Part shown: piece by piece, positions 56,373-64,000 of the stretch | Layout: each line of letters starts with the position of its first letter | Position numbering within the stretch: the stretch's first letter is position 1 | NCBI GenBank assembly: GCA_029547705.1 | Contig: JAKPOU010000034.1 | Coordinates: 1-64,000, forward strand | Direction of reading: 5' to 3' | Length of the DNA: 64,000 nt | DNA from: Bacteroidota bacterium | Lineage (GTDB): Bacteria; Bacteroidota; Bacteroidia; Bacteroidales; VadinHA17 | The notes under the pieces: model-generated | What the model saw: the letters and a program-made list of their open reading frames with translations, nothing else | Database searches by the model: none | Told to the model about the DNA's origin: nothing | Translations under genes and position numbers: made by a program

Positions 56373-56426
56373 GATTTAATCTATTTGGCCGGTAAGTTTG
56401 CCATTTTTTCTTTTTTAATTATAATA

Positions 56427-57095
56427 TTAATTCAACTGTTTATAAAAACTGTACTGAACCCTCAGCGTAAATACATTATCCGCAATACCTCTGTCATAAC
56501 CGCTCAGGTTGGCTGAGGTTTCATTCTGCAACCAGTCATTGTAAACGGTCAGTCTTATATCACGGTTTATGTAACAAAGAATTCCCGTGCCAAAGGTATT
56601 CCAGGCTATATCTCCTTTCCCGGTACCGCCTATTCCTGTTTCTTTTTTAGGGTTTTTTGCATTAGGATCATAAAAGTCAAACTTTGTTACCGCCGACAAA
56701 CCTGATTTGACAAAATCCTGGATCAGGTTCAAGTAACCTCTCCTGAAATTTCTGATATAGATATCTCTCTCGGAAATCTCAGAGTAATCCGGGTTTGAAT
56801 TGCCTTTTCCTCCCGGCTGGGTGCCAAATATATATTCCCCGGAAAGGACTGTCTTTCCCATGCAGCTGCTGAATTCAATTTGAATATCGGCTCCGGGGTA
56901 TTCACGCTTTACATATCCTGCCGGATCATTTTCATTTATTGTGAAACTATTTCCTGCCATCTGAAAGATTTTGGAAGCCTCCGGGAAAACCCCGTTCAGA
57001 TAATATGAATTGCCTCCATTGATGCCAGCATGGCTGCCAAGAGGCTTGTAAACCGAAAGGTGGCTGAAGGCCATGGCTTTCAACTTCCAGGCCAC
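56427..57095 (-). pseudogene. 5'-truncated outer-membrane porin
   Basis: The 222-codon frame is the C-terminal half of a PorO/PorP-like barrel: 'SVYKPLGSHAGINGGNSYYLNGVFPEASKIFQ', 'GKTVLSGEYIFGTQPGGKG' and the family's 'GTGKGDIAWNTFGTGILCYINRDIRLTVYNDWLQNETS' with terminal 'FTLRVQYSFYKQLN'. No signal peptide or N-terminal strands precede it; upstream the frame runs into unrelated sequence. The only starts in frame, GTG 57095 and ATG 57071, leave it without an export signal. It is probably not functional. Confidence 0.65.
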
Positions 57096-57258
57096 AATCC
57101 AGAAGCACTCTGATTTCGGTAGAGTTGGTAATACCGTACCTCAGTGTCAGATTGTTAACAAAAGTTACCTTAGTCATCAGTACTCCCTCTTTTACCTGAA
57201 ACATCTTTTTCGGAACTGTCATTACTCCGTCACTTTGGTCCGGACGAAAAAAGCCGGT
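57079..57258 (-). pseudogene. Possible fragment of a second beta-barrel protein
   Basis: In another frame just upstream, 'VLMTKVTFVNNLTLRYGITNSTEIRVLLDCG' has the alternating pattern of the phenol-degradation/alpha-type transporter barrels (PF13557 style). It runs straight into the porin fragment. The match is short and the call is weak. Confidence 0.3.
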
Positions 57259-57325
57259 TTGCATCAGAAAGTGGATATAAAACCGGCCTGATTCCTGCAG
57301 CTGCATGGCAAGCAGTTGATACAGC

Positions 57326-57413
57326 GGAGAGAGAGGGATTCGAACCCCCGGTCCCGCGCAAGCAGGACAACGGTTTTCGAGACCGCCCCATTCGACCACT
57401 CTGGCATCTCTCC
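57326..57413 (-). tRNA. tRNA-Ser (anticodon CGA)
   Basis: The 88-nt sequence folds as a class II tRNA: acceptor GGAGAGA / TCTCTCC, D arm with GGTCGAATGG, anticodon stem GCGGT / ACCGT with loop CTCGAAA (anticodon CGA), a long variable arm and a T arm with GGTTCGAATCC. No CCA is encoded. It reads UCG codons. Confidence 0.95.
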
Positions 57414-57538
57414 TTATTAAATACATTTTCTGCTCCGGAATTTTTATCCGGAAGCAGGCAATGTATCCGAACCGCAAATTTGAACAAATTATTTCAATTA
57501 TGTCAGCTTAAACTGAAAAAGTATGGACGGCAGCTTCT

Positions 57539-58321
57539 TTATCTGCCTTTTTCAATTATCAGCCTGCTCGTGCAAATCATCTTCCCTGACGAAAATCTTA
57601 TAAAATAAAGACCTGCCGGAAGACTTTCAAGTGACAGAACCATGTTGTCCCTTCCTGAAAGATCAATAATTCTGACAGTTTTTCCGGAAATGTCTGCTAT
57701 TTCCATTCTGTTGAAGTCCATGGTGTTTTCGATCCGTATGAAATCTGAAGCGGGATTGGGGTAAATAAGCGGTTTTTCCTGTACTTCCCCTGAATTGTTA
57801 AAGGAGGAGGAAACGTTACCCTGCTCTATCCTGATATTGTCCAGGAAGAATCTTTTTGTAAGGCCTGCAAAACGGATTTTTGCCGTCACCGTTTCTGCAG
57901 GAATTGACAAGATACTCGTTTGAAAATCGTCTGTCGGCGTTATTACATTGCCCAGAGGCAAATCATTCAGGTAAACCTGTACAGTGGATTCATCCCCGGG
58001 CCAGCGGGAGATGTCGAATTTCAGAATCAGTGCTTCTTCTGACAGACTGACGGGAGGAGTTTCAATCCAGCCGGTTAAAGAAGCTGTTCCCAGTTTTATT
58101 TCACCGCCGGCGGAATAGACCTTCGAACCGGTCCATCCCGGAACTGCGGTTCTGGAATCGAGGTTTCCCGACGCATCGCTTGTCGACGGGGTAGTGTGGG
58201 TCCCGGTTGTGAATCCGGAAAAATCTTCCGCAAATACAACCTGCTGTCCTTTCAGAAAAAATCCCGGGCACAGGAGAAAGAGGATGACAGCCGAGCCTGA
58301 GGTAAGCAGCATACTTCTCAT
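57539..58321 (-). CDS. T9SS-sorted secreted protein
   Basis: A 260-residue secreted protein. A signal peptide (1-27) leads to a jelly-roll-like beta domain (30-165, 'EDFSGFTTG', 'ILKFDISRWPGDESTVQVYLND' and 'FFLDNIRIEQ'), a short linker and a type A C-terminal sorting domain (180-260): 'PLIYPNPASDFIRIEN', 'MEIADISGKTVRIIDLSGRDNMVLSLESLPAGLYFIRFSSG'. The last is the T9SS signal, so the protein is exported to the surface and perhaps attached. The 'F-D/N-I-R-I' strand resembles carbohydrate-binding modules. Function is otherwise unknown. Confidence 0.85.
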   Translation of the reverse strand: MRSMLLTSGSAVILFLLCPGFFLKGQQVVFAEDFSGFTTGTHTTPSTSDASGNLDSRTAVPGWTGSKVYSAGGEIKLGTASLTGWIETPPVSLSEEALILKFDISRWPGDESTVQVYLNDLPLGNVITPTDDFQTSILSIPAETVTAKIRFAGLTKRFFLDNIRIEQGNVSSSFNNSGEVQEKPLIYPNPASDFIRIENTMDFNRMEIADISGKTVRIIDLSGRDNMVLSLESLPAGLYFIRFSSGKMICTSRLIIEKGR

Positions 58322-58485
58322 CTTGATAATTATTTATTCCTTTGATAACTTTTAGCAATGACCAATTTACTAAAATTCCTGTTTTGGAGGAAGAATTTTC
58401 ATATAAAAATCCCGCTTTGTAAAAAAAGTTTAACCCTGTGCCGCTGGCTGGCTGTTCCCGGGGAAATATATGCGACAGGTTCAAG

Positions 58486-58562
58486 TTAATATCTTGATTA
58501 ACTGTATTCAGGCAAATTAATATCTCGATTACCTGTATTCAGGTTAATATACTGACTAACCG
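58486..58562. repeat. Tandem degenerate 27-31-bp units
   Basis: TTAATATCTTGATTAACTGT, TTAATATCTCGATTACCTGT and TTAATATACTGACTAACCG start at 58486, 58517 and 58544, with TATTCAGG between copies. About two and a half copies are present in the gap between two minus-strand genes. The remainder of this 329-base gap holds nothing that I recognise. Confidence 0.65.
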
Positions 58563-58650
58563 CCTGATCACGGGGATATGTCTGAACAGGTTAATACAGC
58601 AGCGGTGAGCCGCGCAAAACGGGCAAAAATGTTATGAAAACCGGTATTTA

Positions 58651-59889
58651 TCAGTCAAAAGCTCTGGCAATTGCATCAAGGCTGAGACCCAGTTTGTCAA
58701 GGGCGATCTTGTTCAGGAGATTTTTATCCCCGCTTGCATGAATTGTGAACTGGGTGTGTGTGAGTTTTTCCCCGGCCTTAAGTGCCGCGCCCGGCGATGA
58801 GGCTTCCAGTTCGTAGAAAGGCCCCATCTGTGAGCCATCTTCGAGGGGTCCGTCATTATAGGAGTTCAGGGCATCACCGGAATAGGGATCTTCCTGCAGC
58901 TGCCACGCCGAGTTCACATAATCATTTTTGCCCCGGGGCTGATCGCAGATAAGGAGAGTGAGAATGTTGTTTGCCGAATCATAGCTTCCCATAATACCCT
59001 TCGACCGCAGGGGAGGAAGTCCTATTTTCCCCCTGCTTTTCCCGTCGCACCTGAAAAAGATGTGACTGCCCTCCACCCTGAGTCTGTCGGCTGCAATTTT
59101 CCCGAAGTAATCATCATTTACAGGCGGCCCCATGATTTTTTCATCACCGGGGTTAAAAGGAATTGCGACAATAACGGAAGGAGAAGGTGTGAACATTCCA
59201 AGCATCCAGATGGACAGCAGACCGGTCTCTTTCTTCCATTCATCCTGTCCTTTGTTGATAAGCGAATTGTCTGATCTGTAAGCTACCACGTTAAGTCCTC
59301 CGGGATCGATACCTGTCTGTTTTTTTATTGCATCCCTGTCAAGTAATCCAACTTCCCTTTCGATCCTGAACTTAAGAGGTGTGCCGCTGTAGTTTACAGC
59401 TTCAGCATTGCAGGCAAAAAATGCAGATGTATCGTTAAGCCTGACCACTTCAAAAGGGTCAGTGTCAAGAAAAGAAGGCGTCTGCCAGTTATCATAGACA
59501 AAATCATCACCTTTCCTGAAGAAGATTGAGAACTGTCCGCCTTCGGGTCCGAGCCATAATCTCTCTTCCCCGCCAAAAGCGTTTATGTGGGGCTGAATGA
59601 TCCCTGATTCGATGAGCTGATGGTTTATCCACCCGAAGCTGAAGCCATTTTCACCTTCGGCAGTGCTGGTCATTACCCTGCCCTGCCATGAAGGCACCAG
59701 GGCAACAGCCGAATTATCCCTTTTCAGTTCAATAATGTCAACATGCTTTTTCAGGAAATCGCGGTTCCAGGCATATTGATTTGCTGTTTCCGTTGTCATA
59801 TCTTTTGATTTTTGATTTTCAGCGCCTGATCTGCCTCCGCAGGAATAAACAAGAGCAGAAATAGTCAGAACGATAATTATTTTTTTCAT
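58651..59889 (-). CDS. DUF6786-like lipoprotein
   Basis: A 412-residue lipoprotein (lipobox 'LVYSC', Cys17). It has the look of a family that I remember as DUF6786: 'AVALVPSWQGRVMTSTAEGENGFSFGWINHQLI' near 60-92, 'NAFGGEERLWLGPEGGQFSIFF' near 103-124, and 'FYELEASSPGAALKAGEKLTHTQFTIHASG' near the end. These beta-sandwich segments recall galactose-mutarotase-like folds, with the 'HTQ' near the end. The next gene in the direction of transcription is a phosphodiesterase-type lipoprotein 66 bases away upstream, so they may share a transcript. Function is unknown. Confidence 0.65.
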   Translation of the reverse strand: MKKIIIVLTISALVYSCGGRSGAENQKSKDMTTETANQYAWNRDFLKKHVDIIELKRDNSAVALVPSWQGRVMTSTAEGENGFSFGWINHQLIESGIIQPHINAFGGEERLWLGPEGGQFSIFFRKGDDFVYDNWQTPSFLDTDPFEVVRLNDTSAFFACNAEAVNYSGTPLKFRIEREVGLLDRDAIKKQTGIDPGGLNVVAYRSDNSLINKGQDEWKKETGLLSIWMLGMFTPSPSVIVAIPFNPGDEKIMGPPVNDDYFGKIAADRLRVEGSHIFFRCDGKSRGKIGLPPLRSKGIMGSYDSANNILTLLICDQPRGKNDYVNSAWQLQEDPYSGDALNSYNDGPLEDGSQMGPFYELEASSPGAALKAGEKLTHTQFTIHASGDKNLLNKIALDKLGLSLDAIARAFD

Positions 59890-59954
59890 TTCCCCTGTTT
59901 TTTAATTTTCCTTTTCATAGTGACCTGTTTGAGTCATAAAATACCGGAAGAATA

Positions 59955-60881
59955 TTATTCAAATACCTGTAGCATCGGGCGCCCTATCCAGACCTGGGGC
60001 TGTTCAAGGTTAAAAATATGTGCAATTGTTGATGCACAGTCGAACTGCATCATGCTTTCATTGAAAGCACCTCCCTGCCTGATGTTTTTCCCTGAGATAA
60101 TAAAGGGGGTTTCCATTTCCGCCATGGTCTTTCCTCCGTGTCCCTTGCCTATTCCCCCATGATCGGATGTAACAATGATAATGCTGTTGTCATAGATGCC
60201 GCTTTCCTTCATTGCGGTAATAATTCTGCCTATGTAATTGTCAAGTTCCCTCAAGTCATCATAATAGGCAGGTGTGTCATGTCCGGCAGCATGTCCGATA
60301 TGATCAGGGTTATCGAAGATAATGGCAGTGAGCACCGGTTTCCTCTCCAGGATATATTTCTCCGCCATTTCGCACAGTACGCCCGGATGTTCATTGTAAT
60401 CAGGTGCAAGGGCAAAATAATCCAGGGACAGGGTATCGACCAGGTATTTTATCCCTTCCCACTCATACATCACTCCGATTTCAGCCGAGGGGGCTGCATC
60501 ACGCAGCAGCTGGAAAATATTCGGGAAAATACCGTTTTTATTCAGTTCACGCGAAGGAAGCTCCGGAACTTTGGATCCCCATTCCGTATATCCGTGAAGC
60601 TCGGGTCCTGCCCCCATGAATATCGACGCCCAGTTAACCGCGCTTGATGACGGGAGGACACTCCGTTTTTTCAGGGTATAGCATCCGTTGGCCATAAGTT
60701 CCTTTACATTCGGCATGTCGGCCTTTTCAACGCTGTAGGCTCCCCAGCCGTCCAGACCGATAAATACAACATGTTCCGCCTTCCATACTTCCCCGGATTT
60801 TTTGTTTTCTCCTTCCTTGCAGGATATGAGGATGGCAGTGGAAAATGAGATCAGGATAAACAGGTAAATAAGTTTCTTCAT
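59955..60881 (-). CDS. Alkaline-phosphatase-superfamily (nucleotide pyrophosphatase-type) lipoprotein
   Basis: A 308-residue lipoprotein (lipobox 'AILISC', Cys21) of the type I phosphodiesterase/nucleotide pyrophosphatase family, a two-metal alkaline-phosphatase-fold hydrolase. Metal and catalytic residues are Asp44 in 'IGLDGWG', the nucleophile Ser79/Ser80 in 'LPSSSAVNW' with Asn83, Asp190 and His194 in 'DNPDHIGH', Asp240-His241 in 'SDHGG' and His248. The nucleophile is Ser where most relatives have Thr. Likely substrates are phosphodiesters, phosphonates or phospholipid headgroups in the periplasm. It lies just upstream of the DUF6786-like gene on the same strand. Confidence 0.82.
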   Translation of the reverse strand: MKKLIYLFILISFSTAILISCKEGENKKSGEVWKAEHVVFIGLDGWGAYSVEKADMPNVKELMANGCYTLKKRSVLPSSSAVNWASIFMGAGPELHGYTEWGSKVPELPSRELNKNGIFPNIFQLLRDAAPSAEIGVMYEWEGIKYLVDTLSLDYFALAPDYNEHPGVLCEMAEKYILERKPVLTAIIFDNPDHIGHAAGHDTPAYYDDLRELDNYIGRIITAMKESGIYDNSIIIVTSDHGGIGKGHGGKTMAEMETPFIISGKNIRQGGAFNESMMQFDCASTIAHIFNLEQPQVWIGRPMLQVFE

Positions 60882-61441
60882 GGGTTGGGAGTTTTATTCA
60901 GTAAGTCATTTCATTTTCAGGAGCCTGAAAGCCACATGTTTTTTCAGGTTTGATTTAATCTTCCGGGTTTTCATGCAGGTCCAGGCCGGATATTTCTCAA
61001 TAATTCAGTTTTATCCGGCTAAAATAATAAATGATAATGAGATTCTCTGAATAAACCCGCTCATTTTCAAAATTGCTTTTGTATCCTTCCGGGCAAAGGG
61101 ATTTGGATAATTCGGCTCAAGGCTGAAACCCATTGGTAAATCGGCCGGGGTCTTTTCAACTGATATCGGAAATAATAGTTGCCGTCGCCAGACCCCGCCT
61201 CCAAATTAAAAACAGCGGCAAAAAAACTATCCTGCAAGAACGACAGATGAGCCGGATTAATGTTTTCATGGTTACAATACCTTTTTGGTGTTATGTTAAT
61301 TTTTCATTTTCTGACGTGAAGATTTTTTTTGGTGCCCCCTGCCCCGGGAGCTCTTTATATTATAGGTTAAATTTACAGCCTAAACATGCCTGAAACAAAA
61401 AAATGTGATGAACCACGTGGCAGAGTGATGAACGACAATTG
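60882..61441. other. Long intergenic stretch between divergent genes
   Basis: No gene is supported: an 86-codon plus frame matches nothing. An AT-rich core flanks the promoter called just downstream. ACAATTGT-type dyads occur but are expected by chance in such DNA. Confidence 0.35.
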
Positions 61442-61472
61442 TTGCTGGGTGAGTGAAAAGGGATTAACTTTG
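61442..61472 (+). promoter_or_regulatory. Promoter of the RlmN/Cfr-family gene
   Basis: TTGC at 61442-61445 and TAACTTTG at 61465-61472 are separated by 19 bases, a complete match to the Bacteroidota -33/-7 pattern. The expected transcript start is only a few bases upstream of the ATG at 61487. Confidence 0.65.
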
Positions 61473-61486
61473 AGCAGCTTTCTGTT

Positions 61487-62503
61487 ATGGACAAGAAATA
61501 TCTTTGCGGACTCAATATAGATGAGATCAGTGATCTTGCCAAAGCCGGCGGCTTTACGCGCAGCCAGGCTCTTATTGCTGCTGTTGCGCTTTACAGGAAA
61601 GGAGAGTCAGGGCTGCAGAAAACGACAAGAATTCCTGCCTCAATGAAGAAATACCTCCTGGAATCGGCATCGCCGGGAATCTATCCTCCCGTTAAATCGG
61701 AAAAATCGGCTGATGGTACTGTAAAACACCTGTTTGTCTCCCCTGAAGGAAAAAAATATGAATCAGTGTACATTCCGGAAGCAAAACGGAGGACCGTATG
61801 TGTATCCACTCAATCGGGATGCAGGATAGGATGCCTTTTATGTGTCACCGGGAAATATGGCTTCCATGGGAACCTGTCAGCCGGCGATATTGTAAACCAG
61901 GTTATTTCCAATCCGTTTCGTGATAAGGTTACGCATGTGGTTTTTATGGGGATGGGTGAGCCGATGGACAATACCGATAATGTTCTTAAGGCTGCAGACA
62001 TACTGACTGCTGAATGGGGACTGGCAATAAGTAGCAGGAATATCACTGTTTCGACGGTTGGGATAACATCTGGGGTGAAGAGATTTTTGGCGGAAAGCTT
62101 TTGCAACCTGACTCTGAGCCTCTATTCCCCTTTTCCGGAGGAAAGAATAAGGGTTATTCCTGCGGAAAGAGAATATCCGGCGAGGGAAATCATCACGATA
62201 ATGGCTTCCTGGCCGCTCAGGAAGAAAAGACGGCTGAGCATTGCCTATGTGATGATAAAAGGGGTCAACGACAGTGAGGAGCATCTTGAAGAGCTGAAAA
62301 ATATTCTGATCAGTACGGGCATAAGGGTAAATATCCTGCCGTATCATACCATTGGTGACGATTCATGGGAATCTTCACCTGATGACCGAATGCACTATTT
62401 CAGGAACAGCCTCCTGATGTCAGGCATATCGGCTTCAGTCCGGAAGTCAAGAGGCGTGGATATTTCAGCTGCATGCGGATTGCTGGCCTCCGGAATGGCA
62501 TGA
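61487..62503 (+). CDS. RlmN/Cfr-family radical SAM methyltransferase
   Basis: A 338-residue radical SAM enzyme of the family that methylates A2503 of 23S rRNA. It has the iron-sulfur cysteines Cys112, Cys116 and Cys119 ('GCRIGCLLC'), the two catalytic cysteines at positions equal to E. coli Cys118 and Cys355 (Cys105 in 'RTVCVSTQ' and Cys330 in 'DISAACG'), and 'GMGEPMDN'. Several segments read more like Cfr (C8 methylation) than RlmN (C2): 'NLTLSLYSPFPEER', 'IAYVMIKGVNDSEEH'. The usual 'SLH' is 'SLY'. The N-terminal domain is short. It may give drug resistance or simply be a divergent RlmN paralogue. Confidence 0.8.
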   Translation: MDKKYLCGLNIDEISDLAKAGGFTRSQALIAAVALYRKGESGLQKTTRIPASMKKYLLESASPGIYPPVKSEKSADGTVKHLFVSPEGKKYESVYIPEAKRRTVCVSTQSGCRIGCLLCVTGKYGFHGNLSAGDIVNQVISNPFRDKVTHVVFMGMGEPMDNTDNVLKAADILTAEWGLAISSRNITVSTVGITSGVKRFLAESFCNLTLSLYSPFPEERIRVIPAEREYPAREIITIMASWPLRKKRRLSIAYVMIKGVNDSEEHLEELKNILISTGIRVNILPYHTIGDDSWESSPDDRMHYFRNSLLMSGISASVRKSRGVDISAACGLLASGMA

Positions 62504-62531
62504 TGCGGGATCAGCCGGGCGGGGACGGGTA

Positions 62532-63050
62532 TTATTGTTTTATCAGCTGGAACATTATTTCATCCAGATATCCTTCGGAAGTTTTAATCCATTCCTTTTT
62601 TATTCCTATTTCCGTGAATCCTGCCTTTTTGAAAAGATCTATACTTTCTTTGTTGTTAATCAGAATATTGCAGTAAAGCTGGTGAAGCTGTAATGTATTG
62701 AAACAATAATCACAAAGGCATTTGAGTGCCATGGTGGCGTATCCTTTCCTTCTCTGGTTCTCATCCGCTATAAGGATCCCGATACCAGCCCTATGGTGGA
62801 AAGGATCAAAGTCGAATATGTCTATTGTCCCTATTGTCTGGTTTTCTTCCGTCAGCTCAATCATGAGCCTCAGTTGCCTTGTTTCATAGATACTCCGGTG
62901 GGAATTGCTGATATATCTTTTCAGTGTATATTTTGAAAAGGGGGCAATTGTATTGCTGATCAGCCAGTAGGAATTATTATTCTCCCATTCATAGAGCAAT
63001 CCGAGATCTTCCGGTTCAATTGCCCGCAATCTGATTTTCTGATATTCCAT
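62532..63050 (-). CDS. GNAT-family N-acetyltransferase
   Basis: A 172-residue acetyltransferase of the GNAT superfamily, of the RimJ/SpeG-like kind: 'IRLRAIEPEDLGLLYEWENN' at the N-terminus, the acetyl-CoA loop 'ENQRRKGYATMAL' near 100-112 and 'NKESIDLFKKAGFTEIG' near 135. I chose ATG 63050 because the typical first strand begins there; a 26-residue upstream extension is basic and has no counterpart. The start is 28 bases from the OmpA gene's stop. Substrate may be a polyamine or protein N-terminus; no evidence chooses. Confidence 0.82.
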   Translation of the reverse strand: MEYQKIRLRAIEPEDLGLLYEWENNNSYWLISNTIAPFSKYTLKRYISNSHRSIYETRQLRLMIELTEENQTIGTIDIFDFDPFHHRAGIGILIADENQRRKGYATMALKCLCDYCFNTLQLHQLYCNILINNKESIDLFKKAGFTEIGIKKEWIKTSEGYLDEIMFQLIKQ

Positions 63051-63078
63051 ACAAAAGTCCTGGTTCTGCTGTTTGGAC

Positions 63079-64000
63079 TTATTCGGTTTCGGTGATATAG
63101 GCTTTACCGAATCCCTTTGTCCGGACATAATTCAGATACTTGGCGGCATCCTCCCTGCTGTAGAAGACTCCGATGATATACCTGGTCACGGCACCTTCTT
63201 CCTTTGACCTGATAACCAGTTTGCCGGTGATATCAAGATTGCTGAAGTATCCCTGGCCGAGTTTCCGGGATGATTCTTCAAGCACGATATAGTATTTGCT
63301 TGTTGCAGGATTGACCAGATTCCCGGGTGTTTCGGTCTCATGCCTGATTACCACTCCCGTACCCGGATCAATTACGCCTATTGTCACTCTTCTGTTATAT
63401 TTCCGGCCTTCAGGGTTATCGCTTCCGTTACGGTTTACATTTATGGCTGCAAAATTGGATTTGCCGAAGGCTGTTTTTACTATTCTGTCAGAAGATATGC
63501 CTGATGCGGTTATATGGTCGATTACTGCCTGCGCCCTTCTGTCGGCAAGGTTTTTATTGTAGACAGCCGTTCCTATTGCGTCAGTATAGCCTGCCACTTC
63601 TATTCTGAGCCCGGGATAATTCTCAAGAATTGCCCTGAGGGCTTTCAGACTCTCTTTTGCATTGTTGTCAAGTACATTGCTGTCGAATGCAAACAGGATA
63701 TTCCTTATCATGAGAAATTCTCCCGCAGCGGCCATTTCAGGAATCAGTACCGGGTTGATCTTCATGTACTGATTAAGGAAGTACAGGGGCAGACTGAGGC
63801 TGGTGGTGTCGGTCAGGTAGCCTGTATGGCTCACTATCAGATGATAATCACCAGGTTTGAGGTCAAATTTAAATGACCCGTCGTTGTTGACGGGGATATT
63901 CTGAAGGACTGTACCTTTTTTCAGTTCCCTGAGTATCATCTGTGCCTGTGAAGGGATGACTTCCAGTCCGTCATCCAGCCTGATAACGCCTTCGGTTATT
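63079..64000 (-). CDS. OmpA-family protein, 3' part (runs off the window)
   Basis: The frame stays open to the end of the window, so only the C-terminal 307 residues or so are seen. They comprise a carboxypeptidase-regulatory-like segment ('GSFKFDLKPGDYHLIVSHTGYL'), the OmpA peptidoglycan-binding domain (with 'ILFAFDSNVLDNNAKESLKAL', 'EVAGYTDAIGTAVYNKNLADRRAQAV' and 'NPEGRKYNRRVTI'), and a C-terminal SPOR-like domain ('YIIGVFYSREDAAKYLNYVRTKGFGKAYI'). Bacteroidota proteins of this plan usually begin with PD40 propeller repeats. It would tether the outer membrane to peptidoglycan. Confidence 0.86.
   Translation of the reverse strand, partial: ITEGVIRLDDGLEVIPSQAQMILRELKKGTVLQNIPVNNDGSFKFDLKPGDYHLIVSHTGYLTDTTSLSLPLYFLNQYMKINPVLIPEMAAAGEFLMIRNILFAFDSNVLDNNAKESLKALRAILENYPGLRIEVAGYTDAIGTAVYNKNLADRRAQAVIDHITASGISSDRIVKTAFGKSNFAAINVNRNGSDNPEGRKYNRRVTIGVIDPGTGVVIRHETETPGNLVNPATSKYYIVLEESSRKLGQGYFSNLDITGKLVIRSKEEGAVTRYIIGVFYSREDAAKYLNYVRTKGFGKAYITETE

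Noticed and set aside
56373-56426. yybP-ykoY manganese riboswitch before the TerC/Alx gene
   Set aside because: The gap is only 54 bases and shows no such structure; the gene likely shares a transcript with upstream DNA.

Overview
This 64-kb window comes from a member of the Bacteroidota, most likely a free-living or sediment-type Bacteroidales/Marinilabiliales relative. The evidence is two tandem SusC/SusD pairs, four more TonB-dependent or peptidase-associated outer-membrane receptors, a protein with a type IX secretion C-terminal domain, a LytS/LytR-type two-component pair, many Bacteroidota-style lipoproteins, and promoter candidates of the TAnnTTTG class. No ribosomal or other core operon fixes the genus.

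Layout. 0.6-5.8 kb: a 2-keto-3-deoxygluconate module with a kinase (kdgK), a BASS-family transporter, a small NTF2-like protein and KDPG aldolase, convergent with a secreted gluconolactonase-like SMP-30 protein. 5.9-16.5 kb: two SusC/SusD pairs in tandem on the minus strand; a 51-codon reading frame with seven collagen-like 9-bp units lies in the leader of the first susC. 17-22 kb: an SDR gene, then a degraded mobile and accessory segment with a truncated DDE-type transposase, an intact IS110-family transposase whose flanks could encode a bridge RNA, two orphan hypothetical genes and a broken beta-helix gene. 22-29 kb: mixed single genes (a DJ-1/PfpI lipoprotein, a helix-hairpin-helix protein, a TrpF-like protein, an exported aldo/keto reductase, a DUF6544-type membrane protein and an alpha/beta hydrolase lipoprotein). 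29-35.4 kb: a sensor kinase and LytTR regulator followed by a TonB-dependent receptor and a membrane-anchored beta-lactamase-fold hydrolase, probably one functional unit. 35.4-48.2 kb: another receptor, a 5'-nucleotidase, an exported RidA-like protein, a YbaK-type deacylase, a methyltransferase remnant, an isoprenylcysteine-methyltransferase-like membrane enzyme, an OMP_b-brl_3-type receptor, a CPBP protease and homospermidine synthase. 48.5-54.6 kb: a DUF4892/beta-barrel protein, then a WbsX/GH99-like lipoprotein, an exported sugar isomerase/epimerase and a TonB-dependent receptor, which may form a small glycan-use locus. 55-64 kb: a PDZ protein, a TerC/Alx transporter, a truncated porin beside tRNA-Ser(CGA), a T9SS-sorted protein, a DUF6786-like lipoprotein with a phosphodiesterase-family lipoprotein, an RlmN/Cfr-family radical SAM methyltransferase with Cfr-like motifs, a GNAT acetyltransferase and the 3' part of an OmpA-family protein that runs off the window.

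Most genes face outward: uptake across the outer membrane, lipoproteins and exported enzymes. I see no CRISPR array, prophage, restriction system or rRNA. The observations I rank highest are the IS110 element with its structured non-coding flanks, the collagen-like micro-gene upstream of susC, the Cfr-like methyltransferase, homospermidine synthase, and the exported RidA with an altered active-site acid. Family names were assigned by recognising motifs; no database search was run.
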